Under the pieces are notes generated by a model that was not told where the DNA came from, ran no database searches, and saw only the letters and a list, made by a program, of their open reading frames with translations. Both the position numbers and the translations under genes were made by a program. Below, one piece after another: positions 40,558 through 48,875 of a stretch of DNA of 64,000 nt. Numbering within the stretch: position 1 is the stretch's first letter; the number at the start of each line of letters is the position of its first letter. Source of the stretch: an uncultured Bacilli bacterium (GTDB lineage: Bacteria > Bacillota_I > Bacilli_A > RF39 > UBA660). The stretch lies in contig CANRDB010000002.1 in assembly GCA_947629315.1 (NCBI GenBank), positions 1 to 64,000 of the forward strand, written 5' to 3'.

Positions 40558-42873
40558 ATGTCAGATACTTACAATAAAATAACTCTTGACGTCATCAAGA
40601 GAAACGGCAAAAAAGTAACATTTGATGCCAGCAAAATTGCAATCGCTATCAAAAAGGGTTTTGATAGTGTGGTTACGAGAACCGATGAACAAGAAGAAGA
40701 GGAACGCCATGTTTATACAGAACAAGATATCAATAAAGTTTATTTAGGCGTTATTAAAAATATCGAAAAGCGATATAAAGATGAGACAAAAATTAAAATT
40801 GAAGAAATTCAAGATTTGATTGAAGAAGAGTTAGGAAAGCAAGGATATGATGATGTAAAAACTTCTTTTTCAGAGTATCGAGAAAGAAGAAATCAATCTA
40901 GGGAATTATTTGCTGATGATAAACGTCTTCACAAATTTTTAAAGACATTAGAGGGTCTAGGATTAAAATCAGCCAATGAAGATGATACGAAAAGAGAAAA
41001 TGCCAATATTGATGGAGATAGTTCTATGGGTACGATGCTTCAATATGGTAGTACAGTATCTAAAGAATTTGCCAAAGCTTACTTAATGAAGAAAAGATTT
41101 AGTCAAGCTCATGATGAGGGCGATATCCATATTCATGATATGGACTTCTTAGCAATGGGTACGACTACCTGCATGCAAATTGAATTAGATCGTCTCTTTA
41201 AGACAGGGTTCTCTACAGGACATGGGTATCTTAGAACACCAAAAGGAATTGGTTCTTATGGTGCTTTAGCAGCAATTGCTATTCAAGCGAATCAAAATGA
41301 TCAACATGGAGGACAATCTATTCCTGCCTTCGACTATTATATGGCACCTGGAGTTTTAAAGACATTTAAAAAAGAATTTAAACAACAGATTTATGATTTA
41401 TTAGATTTTACGGATTTATTTGAAGTTATCAATATGGATAGAATTGCTAAAGAAATTGATAAACTATCTACGTTAGAATTTGATATCGATAGATTTGCTC
41501 CTATCTATGGAGAGTCTATTACTATTAAAAGATTATTTGTAAAATCTTATGAACGAGCAGTGGAAAAGACGAATCGTCAAACTTATCAGGCGATGGAAGC
41601 ATTTGTCCACAATCTTAATACGATGCATTCTCGGGCAGGCGCTCAAGTACCTTTTTCTTCTGTTAACTTTGGTACAGATACTTCTGCGGAGGGAAGAATG
41701 GTTATTAGAAATTTCCTAGAGGCTACGGAGGCTGGTTTAGGAAAAGGGGAGACACCTATTTTCCCAGTATCTATATTTAAGGTCAAAGAAGGAGTGAACT
41801 ACAATCCAGGAGATCCAAATTATGATTTATTTAAATTAGCTTGCAAGGTCTCTGCAAAAAGATTGTTCCCTAACTTTTCTTTCTTAGATGCCCCATTTAA
41901 TTTAGAGTATTATAAACCTGGAGATTATCGTACAGAAGTTGGTTATATGGGATGCCGTACACGGGTAATGGCTGATGTAACGGATTTAAATAATCAGACG
42001 ACAGGAGGACGTGGAAATTTATCATTCACCTCTATCAATTTACCAAGACTTGGTATTAAACATGGTATTTGTTTAAAAGAACGAGAAAAACCAGATATGA
42101 AAGGGTTCTATGAGGAACTTGGGGAAATGATGGATTTGGTGCGAGATCAATTATTGGAGAGATTTGAAATTCAATGCAATAAGAGAGTATTTAATTTTCC
42201 ATTCCTATTAGGAGCCGGTGTTTGGACAGATGGTGATAAATTAAAACCAACGGACCGTTTACGAAAGATTTTAAAACATGGGACTTTAACAATCGGTTTT
42301 ATCGGTCTTGCTGAAACATTGAAAGCCTTAACAGGAAAGCATCATGGAGAGAGCGAAGAGTCTCAGAAATTAGGTCTAGAAATTATTTCATTCATGAGAA
42401 AAAAGTGTACTGAATACTGTGAAAAGTACAATCTAAACTTTACGTTAATCGCCACTCCAGCAGAGGGGTTAGCGGGACGTTTTGTAAATATTGATAAAGC
42501 TATTTATGGAAAAATTAAAGGCGTAACGGATAGAAGTTACTATACGAATTCTTTCCATATTCCAGTATATTTCAATATTACGATTAAAAAGAAAATTGAA
42601 CTGGAAGCACCTTATCATGCTTTGACGAATGGAGGACATATCTCTTATATCGAATTAGATGGAGATACCGTTCAAAATGTAGAGGCATTTGAAAGTGTAA
42701 TTCGCTTGATGAAAGAGTCAGGAATCGGATATGGTGCGATTAACCATCCAGTTGATCGTGACCCAGTATGTGGGTATGTAGGGGTAATTGGTGATGTGTG
42801 TCCAGGCTGTGGACGGAAAGAGTTTGATAGTGTTCCATTAGAAGAGATAAAAACACTAAATTGTGGTTGTTAA
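40558..42873 (+). CDS. nrdD: anaerobic (class III) ribonucleotide reductase, catalytic chain without the glycyl-radical domain
   Basis: A 771-residue protein. The N-terminal ATP-cone (about 5-105, VIKRNGKKVTFDASKI) is the allosteric site. The barrel keeps the two active-site cysteines, C205 (TTTCMQIELD) and C466 (GCRTRVMAD). The C-terminal zinc domain has CGYVG and CPGCG. It then stops at NCGC, before the RVTGYL glycyl-radical loop that ends single-chain NrdD proteins. That loop is encoded by the next gene in another frame with its own ribosome site. The enzyme makes dNTPs without oxygen and needs NrdG. Operon: nrdD, glycyl domain, nrdG. Confidence 0.93.
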   Translation: MSDTYNKITLDVIKRNGKKVTFDASKIAIAIKKGFDSVVTRTDEQEEEERHVYTEQDINKVYLGVIKNIEKRYKDETKIKIEEIQDLIEEELGKQGYDDVKTSFSEYRERRNQSRELFADDKRLHKFLKTLEGLGLKSANEDDTKRENANIDGDSSMGTMLQYGSTVSKEFAKAYLMKKRFSQAHDEGDIHIHDMDFLAMGTTTCMQIELDRLFKTGFSTGHGYLRTPKGIGSYGALAAIAIQANQNDQHGGQSIPAFDYYMAPGVLKTFKKEFKQQIYDLLDFTDLFEVINMDRIAKEIDKLSTLEFDIDRFAPIYGESITIKRLFVKSYERAVEKTNRQTYQAMEAFVHNLNTMHSRAGAQVPFSSVNFGTDTSAEGRMVIRNFLEATEAGLGKGETPIFPVSIFKVKEGVNYNPGDPNYDLFKLACKVSAKRLFPNFSFLDAPFNLEYYKPGDYRTEVGYMGCRTRVMADVTDLNNQTTGGRGNLSFTSINLPRLGIKHGICLKEREKPDMKGFYEELGEMMDLVRDQLLERFEIQCNKRVFNFPFLLGAGVWTDGDKLKPTDRLRKILKHGTLTIGFIGLAETLKALTGKHHGESEESQKLGLEIISFMRKKCTEYCEKYNLNFTLIATPAEGLAGRFVNIDKAIYGKIKGVTDRSYYTNSFHIPVYFNITIKKKIELEAPYHALTNGGHISYIELDGDTVQNVEAFESVIRLMKESGIGYGAINHPVDRDPVCGYVGVIGDVCPGCGRKEFDSVPLEEIKTLNCGC

Positions 42874-42874
42874 G

Positions 42875-42881
42875 AAGGAGG
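42875..42881 (+). promoter_or_regulatory. Shine-Dalgarno site of the separate glycyl-radical gene
   Basis: AAGGAGG at 42875-42881, six bases before ATG 42888 and starting two bases after the nrdD stop. This strong site shows the small frame is translated independently and argues against a frameshift error. Confidence 0.85.
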
Positions 42882-42887
42882 ATAATT

Positions 42888-43064
42888 ATGGAAAAACTAG
42901 TTGGTGAAGGTGTAGGATTCGAAAGAATTAGAAGGGTAACAGGATACCTTTCAGGAGATGTAAAACGTTTTAATAACGGAAAGAGAGCAGAAGAGAAAGA
43001 CAGAGTAAAACATACAGGAATTAAAGAAATTAAGTGCTCTATCAAACCTGCTGAAGAAAAATAA
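42888..43064 (+). CDS. stand-alone glycyl-radical domain of class III ribonucleotide reductase
   Basis: A 58-residue protein that equals the C-terminal end of one-chain NrdD proteins: GFERIRRVTGYLSGD with the radical glycine G19, then VKRFNNGKRAEEKDRVKH. It has a perfect ribosome site and its TAA overlaps the nrdG start by one base. I infer that it docks on the NrdD chain and carries the radical installed by NrdG, similar in principle to the GrcA (YfiD) spare part of pyruvate formate-lyase, but here replacing a domain that the main chain lacks. Whether such a split is already described I cannot check. Confidence 0.88.
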   Translation: MEKLVGEGVGFERIRRVTGYLSGDVKRFNNGKRAEEKDRVKHTGIKEIKCSIKPAEEK

Positions 43065-43627
43065 TGACAATACGGTTAGCAAGTGATTTACAGACAGATA
43101 GTGTCGTAGATGGAACAGGTATTCGGACAGTTATTTGGACGCAAGGATGTGGTCATGACTGTCCAGGATGCCAAAATCCTACTACTCATGATTTTCAGGG
43201 TGGCGAAGAGGTAGAAGTCGATGATGTCATCGATGCCATTAAGGAGTTAGAAGCCCAAACAGGAGTAACTTTTAGTGGTGGAGACCCATTCTATCAACCA
43301 GAAGCATGTGCTAAAATTGCTCGAAGTGTCCACAAACAAAAAATGGATGTTTGGTGTTATACGGGATTTACGTATGAAGAACTTCTTGTCATGAGTAAAA
43401 AGAATACTGCGATTATGGATTTCTTAAAAGAAATTGATATCTTAGTAGACGGCAGATTCGTGATAGCCAAACATAGTTATAATCTCAAGTTTCGAGGTTC
43501 TAGTAACCAAAGAATTATTGATGTGAAAGCTAGTTTAAAAGAAAACAAAGTAGTCATTGCCATGGTAGATGATGTAGAAAGTTCTTCTAATTATGGTCGC
43601 TATGGAAAAAAAGGATTATACATTTAA
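43064..43627 (+). CDS. nrdG: anaerobic ribonucleotide reductase activase NrdG
   Basis: A 187-residue radical SAM enzyme that creates the glycyl radical on the class III reductase. The CxxxCxxC cluster motif is C29-C33-C36 in GCGHDCPGCQNP; TFSGGDPFYQP is the GGE-like SAM site. Length is somewhat above the E. coli form (154). Start codon ATG overlaps the stop of the 58-residue glycyl gene. Third gene of the operon, followed by a terminator. Confidence 0.95.
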   Translation: MTIRLASDLQTDSVVDGTGIRTVIWTQGCGHDCPGCQNPTTHDFQGGEEVEVDDVIDAIKELEAQTGVTFSGGDPFYQPEACAKIARSVHKQKMDVWCYTGFTYEELLVMSKKNTAIMDFLKEIDILVDGRFVIAKHSYNLKFRGSSNQRIIDVKASLKENKVVIAMVDDVESSSNYGRYGKKGLYI

Positions 43628-43648
43628 GAATGAGCAATCATTCTTTTT
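43627..43648 (+). terminator. intrinsic terminator after nrdG
   Basis: AGAATGA (43627-43633) / TCATTCT (43638-43644), loop GCAA, then T-run. Confidence 0.85.
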
Positions 43649-43661
43649 GTTTGTTATCCAT

Positions 43662-43690
43662 AAAAAAAGATGTTTGACACATCTTTTTAA
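43662..43690. terminator. terminator of the minus-strand sigma/anti-sigma operon, possibly bidirectional
   Basis: AAAAGATGT (43665-43673) / ACATCTTTT (43679-43687), loop TTGAC, with A-runs on the left (T-run on the minus strand) and T-runs on the right. Confidence 0.8.
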
Positions 43691-45135
43691 TCTCTTTCTT
43701 TTTCAGATTTTAAAATCTTTCCTGTTACAGCATCAATTTCGTAATCGTACTCATATCCATTGTAGTGGAATTCTACACTATACTCTCGATCCTCTTTATC
43801 TAGTTCTACTTCTAATTGTTGAGGATTAGATACTTTCGCATGATTAAGAGCAATTTCTTTCGCTTTACTAGAAGAAATAAAGTTAGAACTGTTATTACTA
43901 TTATTCGTGCTAGCGGTTTCTTTTCTCTCTTTATCAGAAGTAACGATAGTTCCATTAGTGGCATTGATTTCATAATCATATTCATACGTACTATCTTCAA
44001 ATTCAATTTGGTAGACAGTGATGCCATCTTCTTTATCAAGTTCTACTGTTACATATTTTGGACTGGTTACTTTTGCGTGGTTAAAAGCAATTTCTTTTGC
44101 CTTATCTCTAGAGATATAATCTTTACTGTTTTCGTTCTCGATTGGTCTATCATCTCTTCTTTCCTTATCAGAAGTAATGACATTTCCATTTAAAGCATTA
44201 ATCTCGTATTCGTATTCATAAGTATCATCTTCAAAATCTACTTCGTAGATGATTACACCATCTTCTGTATCGAACTCTACTTTTAAGTTCGTAGGATTCG
44301 TTACTTTTGCATGTTCTAAGGCGATATTTTTGGCTTGTTCTTCACCGATATAGGCCTTCGTACTAGCGTTTCCTTGTTTCTCTACATGAGATAAACTGTC
44401 TTCTTTTCCTTGTGTTAAGACATTAATTTCATTAATAGATAATGTTACTAAATCTTCTACCTTAAGAAGAGGATTATTTTCTACTACATCGAGAATTAAT
44501 TTTGCTTTTCCAACGGAAATATGGTATTGTTCCGCTAGCGCTTCTGCTTCTGATACCTCTTTCTTTTCTTCTTTATTGGATAAAGTCTGACTTAAGACAG
44601 AACCATTAATTTTATCAGTATTTAAAATATTATCAATTTTTTCAACTAATTTTTGTCTCATTTCTTCGGCTTTTTTCTCATCGTTGTTATCAACAGAAAT
44701 CAAAATGGAATTTGAAAGATCATCTAAATATCCTTTGGTAACCATGGAACCAATAATCGCATTAAGGGCGACATCGATATCGACATTTTGAAAGTCCATA
44801 TCCTTAATAATGTCTTTCGCATCATCATTTAAAGCTACACATTTCATTACTTTGTCTTTTTGATTAACCTCTAATTGAATACTAGGATTGACATCAATTT
44901 GAATGACAGAATCTACTAAATAATTTCTTTGATAGAAATAGTAGGTTCCTCCTAGTAACACAAGGAATAGACAAGCAACAGATACTTTCCACCACCAACC
45001 CTGAAATATTTTGTGTTTTTTCATAGAATCATTCCTTTCTTTTTCTTTACATTTTGAGAGAACGCTGGTAAATCGATCAGGAACTTGTTCGTCAAATAAA
45101 TTATATACTCTTGTTTGTATGTCTGTTTTTTTCAC
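43687..45135 (-). CDS. RsgI-like membrane anti-sigma factor with three PepSY repeats
   Basis: A 482-residue protein. The first 45 residues form a cytoplasmic segment, then one membrane helix (about 51-69). The outer part begins with an RsgI-type middle domain (IDVNPSIQLEVN, then VMKCVALNDDAKDII) to about 175, then a helical link and three PepSY repeats (261-327, 339-405, 418-482), each with a KAKEIALNHAKV-like helix and EYDYEINA-TG strand. The start is GTG 45135, behind GGAGGG and overlapping the sigma gene by 35 bases; ATG 45024 would lose the cytoplasmic part. It is likely to hold the partner ECF sigma factor and sense the cell surface. Confidence 0.85.
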   Translation of the reverse strand: MKKTDIQTRVYNLFDEQVPDRFTSVLSKCKEKERNDSMKKHKIFQGWWWKVSVACLFLVLLGGTYYFYQRNYLVDSVIQIDVNPSIQLEVNQKDKVMKCVALNDDAKDIIKDMDFQNVDIDVALNAIIGSMVTKGYLDDLSNSILISVDNNDEKKAEEMRQKLVEKIDNILNTDKINGSVLSQTLSNKEEKKEVSEAEALAEQYHISVGKAKLILDVVENNPLLKVEDLVTLSINEINVLTQGKEDSLSHVEKQGNASTKAYIGEEQAKNIALEHAKVTNPTNLKVEFDTEDGVIIYEVDFEDDTYEYEYEINALNGNVITSDKERRDDRPIENENSKDYISRDKAKEIAFNHAKVTSPKYVTVELDKEDGITVYQIEFEDSTYEYDYEINATNGTIVTSDKERKETASTNNSNNSSNFISSSKAKEIALNHAKVSNPQQLEVELDKEDREYSVEFHYNGYEYDYEIDAVTGKILKSEKERD

Positions 45136-45661
45136 GGAAACCCTCCATTTCTTGTAATTTTTTGATTGCTCGATGATATTTTGATAACACGGTAGATACA
45201 TTGCTGTTTAAGATGGTAGCAATCTCGCGATGTTTAAATCCCCATAAAAGGTGCAACAACACAATGTTTCGTTCCTCTTCCTTTAACTGTTCCATAAAGT
45301 ATTGGAAGAGTAGTCGGTCTTCTTCTTTTTGAAACTTTCCATGACTAATATTTTCATCTAATTCTACGGTTGGTTTCTTTTTTCGGAGTTTTGAAAAAGC
45401 AGCATTTTTCGTGATAGTAAAAATCCAGTTCATTGGTTTTTGCGTAGGTTGATAAGAATCGATTTGATGGTATAGAGTGATAAAAACATCCTGAACATTG
45501 TCAAGAGCATCTTCCCGATTCTTTAAGATAGATAAACTATAACTATAAATGGGTGCTTTTAGTAATAAGTATAACTCGTAAAAAGATTCTTCCTCTTTGA
45601 TGTCTAAAAGTAGATGTTCTAAAGAAGAAGCAGAAATTTTAGATATTTGTGATTGTTCCAT
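45101..45661 (-). CDS. ECF-type RNA polymerase sigma factor
   Basis: A 186-residue sigma-70 family protein of the extracytoplasmic function class. Region 2 is at about 25-90 (NREDALDNVQDVFITLY, then PMNWIFTITKNAAFSKLRKKK); region 4 at about 125-175 (EERNIVLLHLLWGFKHREIA, then NSNVSTVLSKYHRAIKKL). The ribosome site is GAGGGG. It overlaps the anti-sigma gene, the usual sign of a coupled sigma/anti-sigma pair. An inverted repeat upstream (45685-45703) may belong to its control. Regulon unknown; envelope stress is a guess from the partner's outer domains. Confidence 0.92.
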   Translation of the reverse strand: MEQSQISKISASSLEHLLLDIKEEESFYELYLLLKAPIYSYSLSILKNREDALDNVQDVFITLYHQIDSYQPTQKPMNWIFTITKNAAFSKLRKKKPTVELDENISHGKFQKEEDRLLFQYFMEQLKEEERNIVLLHLLWGFKHREIATILNSNVSTVLSKYHRAIKKLQEMEGFREKNRHTNKSI

Positions 45662-45684
45662 GATTTTGCCCCTCTCACTATACT

Positions 45685-45703
45685 AACGCATGACATTTGC
45701 GTT
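45685..45703. promoter_or_regulatory. inverted repeat upstream of the ECF sigma gene
   Basis: AACGCA (45685-45690) / TGCGTT (45698-45703) around a seven-base centre, 24-42 bases before the sigma start, where a promoter should lie. It could be an operator, or part of an autoregulated ECF promoter (minus strand CAAT ... CGTTAG). Not proven. Confidence 0.35.
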
Positions 45704-45796
45704 TTATTGCATCTTTATTGTAAAATATTTTCAAAAAAATAACAAGAAGCGAAGATGAGAAGTCGGTTATGAGTGGAAAAATGATGAAAAACATAT

Positions 45797-45802
45797 TATA
45801 AT
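45797..45802 (+). promoter_or_regulatory. -10 element upstream of fmt
   Basis: TATAAT at 45797-45802, 15 bases before the fmt start. The -35 region is weak. Confidence 0.5.
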
Positions 45803-45817
45803 GATAGTGGTGATGAT

Positions 45818-46759
45818 ATGAATAAAAACTTAAAAGTAATCTTTATGGGAACGCCCGATTTTAGTGTTCCAGTTTTGAACATGCTAATAGAAGAGTGCCA
45901 TGTTGTGGGAGTGGTAACGCAACCGGATAAACCAGTTGGACGTAAGGGAGAACTTGGTATTTCACCCGTTAAAGCAGTTGCCTTAGAACATCATATCCCA
46001 CTCTTTCAACCCATGAAAATCCGAAAAGAATATGAAGATATTTTATCGTTAGAACCAGATATCATAGTGACTTGTGCCTATGGACAGATAATTCCAAAAG
46101 AAATTTTAGATAATCCAAAATATGGTTGTATTAATGTTCATGCTTCGTTACTTCCTAAACATCGTGGGGGAGCACCAATTCATCGCGCAATCATCGAGGG
46201 AGATACGGAAACGGGAATTACCATTATGTATATGGATGTCGGTATGGATGATGGCGATATTATTAGACAAAAGAAAATTCCCATATTAGAAGAAGATACC
46301 GCTGAAACACTTTTTGAGCGTTTAAGCATATTAGGAAGAGATTTATTAAAAGAGACATTGCCGGATATTGTAGCAGGAACGGCAACGCGAACGAAACAAA
46401 ACGAATCTGAGGCAACCTTCTCTTATAATATTAGTAAAGAAGAAGAGCAGATTGACTTTTCCAAGTCTAGGAGAGAAGTTTATAATCAAATTAGAGGATT
46501 AAATAGTTTTCCAGTTGCATACACTTTAATAGATGGAAAACGTATGAAAGTTTTTGAGTCGAAAATAGGAAAAGAAAGTAATCCACAAGTATGTGCACAA
46601 ATTACAGGTATTCTAAAAGAGGGAATAGCGGTTAGTACCAAAGATGGCGAAATTATTTTAACAGTCATTCAACCAGAGGGAAAAAAGAAGATGGCTGCGG
46701 TAGATTATATTAACGGATATCCTAATAAAGAGACATTAATTGGTAAAAAGTTGGGGTAA
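45818..46759 (+). CDS. fmt: methionyl-tRNA formyltransferase
   Basis: A 313-residue enzyme that formylates initiator Met-tRNA from 10-formyl-tetrahydrofolate. Rossmann start IFMGTPDFSVPVL, substrate loop VTQPDKPVGRKGE, folate-site motif NVHASLLPKHRGGAPIHRAI and catalytic D in MDDGDI. The C-terminal OB-like domain (from about 205) is present. Ribosome site GGTGATGAT. It heads a run fmt - membrane protein - murE-like with almost no gaps. Confidence 0.97.
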   Translation: MNKNLKVIFMGTPDFSVPVLNMLIEECHVVGVVTQPDKPVGRKGELGISPVKAVALEHHIPLFQPMKIRKEYEDILSLEPDIIVTCAYGQIIPKEILDNPKYGCINVHASLLPKHRGGAPIHRAIIEGDTETGITIMYMDVGMDDGDIIRQKKIPILEEDTAETLFERLSILGRDLLKETLPDIVAGTATRTKQNESEATFSYNISKEEEQIDFSKSRREVYNQIRGLNSFPVAYTLIDGKRMKVFESKIGKESNPQVCAQITGILKEGIAVSTKDGEIILTVIQPEGKKKMAAVDYINGYPNKETLIGKKLG

Positions 46760-46761
46760 CT

Positions 46762-47463
46762 ATGGGAAAAATAAAGAAAATTTATCGAAGTTATCAGGAT
46801 TTGAAAAAAAATCCCCGGAAGAAAGCGTTAGCGGATTTAGGACTATGGTTAGTATTCTTCCTAGGAATGTATATTTTCTTTTTAATCTTATCCAATATGG
46901 GAAGTTCCCATACGTATCATTCTTTCAAACAACAGGATACTTTATCAAATTTTAAAGAGATGGAAAGTTATACGTTTCAAATGACAGGAAATCAGGAACA
47001 AGTAACGGGGATGTATGTCGATGAGAAAATGTATATCGAGTATCAAGGAAAAACTTACTTCTATAAAGAGGGAACAATCTATCAAGTAGACACGGTAGAA
47101 GAACAGTTAATTCCAACCAAAGAAACTTTACTATCTTTTTTCGTTCAAGATCTAAAGCCCACTATTCTTTCACAATGGTTAGAAGCATCCAAGGTATTAG
47201 AGGAAACAAAGTATAACGGTACGAAGAAAGAGACCCTATATCAATATTCTTTCGATGATAAGAAGATGAATCTAAAAGTAGTAGAAGAAGATTATCAGAT
47301 AAAGACAATTGCGATGGACGGAAAAGATTATTTAGCGAAGAAAGGGTTACAGTATGATACTTTTCCTATTACCATCCAGTATCAAGATGTGAATGAAATT
47401 CAATCGGCTTCTAAGAACTATGAAAATTATCCTATAAAGGAGGAATCGCATGCTGACGATTAA
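46762..47463 (+). CDS. membrane-anchored extracytoplasmic protein, unknown
   Basis: A 233-residue protein with a basic cytoplasmic start, one membrane helix (about 24-44) and a soluble outer domain of mainly strands (FKEMESYTFQMTG, QVTGMYVDEKMYIEYQGKTY, YQYSFDDKKMNLKV). The alternating short strands resemble outer-surface lipoprotein-like beta domains; no family is recognised. It starts two bases after fmt and overlaps the murE-like gene by 14 bases, so it is translated with cell-wall genes and probably acts at the envelope. Confidence 0.75.
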   Translation: MGKIKKIYRSYQDLKKNPRKKALADLGLWLVFFLGMYIFFLILSNMGSSHTYHSFKQQDTLSNFKEMESYTFQMTGNQEQVTGMYVDEKMYIEYQGKTYFYKEGTIYQVDTVEEQLIPTKETLLSFFVQDLKPTILSQWLEASKVLEETKYNGTKKETLYQYSFDDKKMNLKVVEEDYQIKTIAMDGKDYLAKKGLQYDTFPITIQYQDVNEIQSASKNYENYPIKEESHADD

Positions 47464-48817
47464 AACAGATTCTAGAAAAGTCAAAAAAGGAGATACGTTT
47501 GTTGCGTTAAGAGGATTATCGAGTGATGGTCACGATTACATTGAAAACGCTATTCAAAATGGTGCTTCTCATATCGTGGCAGAAGAGGGAAACTATGATG
47601 TTTCCACGACTATTGTGCCGAATACCCGTCAATATCTAGAACAACGGTTATATGAAGAGTATCATTCTCTTTTAGAAGATATGACCATTATTGGTATTAC
47701 AGGAACAAATGGCAAAACGACTTCTTGTTATCTAATTTATGAGGCTTTACAAAAACTGGGACGAAAAGTCGCTTACATTGGAACGATTGGCTTTTATATG
47801 GAAGAAAAAGTAAGAGAACTTCCCAATACTTCTCCTGATATCTGTGATATGTATGACATGCTGATTACTTCTTATGAACAAGGATATCGATATGTCGTGA
47901 TGGAAGTAAGTAGTCAAGGGTTATCTTATGGAAGACTTCGCAATATTCCTTTTGATTACGCCATTTTCACAAATTTAACGCAAGATCATTTAGACTATCA
48001 TAAAACGATGGAAAATTATGCCAAGGCGAAACAACAATTGTTTTATCAAGTAAAAATTCAAGGAAAAGCCATTATCAATATAGATGATGAGTATCACCAT
48101 TACTATGAGATAGGGAATGTTTTGCGCTATGGTTTTCAAGAAAGCGATTATCAAATTACCAATTTACATTTTAAAGAGACAGGAACGAGTTTCCAAGTCA
48201 AGGATTTCCATATTCAAACCTCTCTTTTAGGAAGATATAATGTCTATAATGCTACTTGTGCTGTTATTATTTTAGATTTGTTAGGAATTTCCAAAGAAGA
48301 AATTGAACGAGTAATGCCTACGTTATTACCTCCACCAGGGCGATTAGATATCATTCCTTTTTTAGGAAACACGGTTATTGTCGATTATGCCCATACTCCG
48401 GATGCAATGGCAAATATCTTTAAAACGATTGAAGAACTTCCTCATCGCAAGACATATGTAGTCTTTGGATGTACGGGTAGTAGGGATGCGAAAAAAAGAC
48501 CAATTATGATGCAGATGGCATTAAATCATGCCGATTTCGTCGTAGTTACTTGTGATGATTTACATGAGGAAGAGTTTATTGATATTGTCAAAGATATGCT
48601 AGAGGGCAATCAAAAGACAAATTATAAAGTAGAAGAGAACCGGTTCGAGGCCGTTCGATTTGCTACCAATCTTTTAGAGGAGAAGGATATTTTACTCATC
48701 TTAGGAAAAGGCCATGAAGAATTTATTATTGTGAAAAAAGATAAGATTCCTTACAATGATAAAAAAGCAGTTGAACAAATATTAAAAGAACGACAAAAAC
48801 AAAAAATTGAGAGTTGA
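47450..48817 (+). CDS. MurE-type Mur ligase, paralogue with an unusual substrate motif
   Basis: A 455-residue ATP-dependent amino acid ligase of the MurE group. The P-loop GITGTNGKTT, YVVMEVSSQGL, NLTQDHLDYHKTM (carbamylated Lys region follows), GRLDIIP and VDYAHTPDA are present. Where MurE has DNPR (meso-DAP) or a DNPA/DDPN type motif (Lys), this protein has D369-D370-L371-H372 (TCDDLHEEE), and GGGDRDK is GCTGSRDAKK. It lacks the first 25-30 residues of ordinary MurE. Activity as a Mur ligase is likely; the added residue or acceptor is unclear. AAAGGAGG supports the start. Ends with its own terminator. Confidence 0.85.
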   Translation: MLTIKTDSRKVKKGDTFVALRGLSSDGHDYIENAIQNGASHIVAEEGNYDVSTTIVPNTRQYLEQRLYEEYHSLLEDMTIIGITGTNGKTTSCYLIYEALQKLGRKVAYIGTIGFYMEEKVRELPNTSPDICDMYDMLITSYEQGYRYVVMEVSSQGLSYGRLRNIPFDYAIFTNLTQDHLDYHKTMENYAKAKQQLFYQVKIQGKAIINIDDEYHHYYEIGNVLRYGFQESDYQITNLHFKETGTSFQVKDFHIQTSLLGRYNVYNATCAVIILDLLGISKEEIERVMPTLLPPPGRLDIIPFLGNTVIVDYAHTPDAMANIFKTIEELPHRKTYVVFGCTGSRDAKKRPIMMQMALNHADFVVVTCDDLHEEEFIDIVKDMLEGNQKTNYKVEENRFEAVRFATNLLEEKDILLILGKGHEEFIIVKKDKIPYNDKKAVEQILKERQKQKIES

Positions 48818-48832
48818 TGACAACTCTTTTTT
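48810..48832 (+). terminator. intrinsic terminator after the first MurE-like gene
   Basis: AGAGTTG (48810-48816) / CAACTCT (48821-48827), loop ATGA, six T. Includes the stop codon. Confidence 0.85.
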
Positions 48833-48836
48833 CACG

Positions 48837-48864
48837 TTGAGGCAAATTTCTCATAAGATATACT
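48837..48864 (+). promoter_or_regulatory. promoter of the second murE
   Basis: TTGAGG (48837-48842), a 16-base spacer, and TATACT (48859-48864). Confidence 0.65.
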
Positions 48865-48875
48865 GAGGTGTTCTT

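Noticed and set aside
42861..42890. Frameshift or stop error splitting nrdD
   Set aside because: The break has a stop, then a perfect AAGGAGG and ATG with normal spacing, and the bases between do not encode homologous residues in any frame, so a real gene boundary is more likely.
43593..44193. Plus-strand frames over the PepSY anti-sigma gene
   Set aside because: They are antisense shadows of a repetitive coding region with clear protein repeats on the minus strand.
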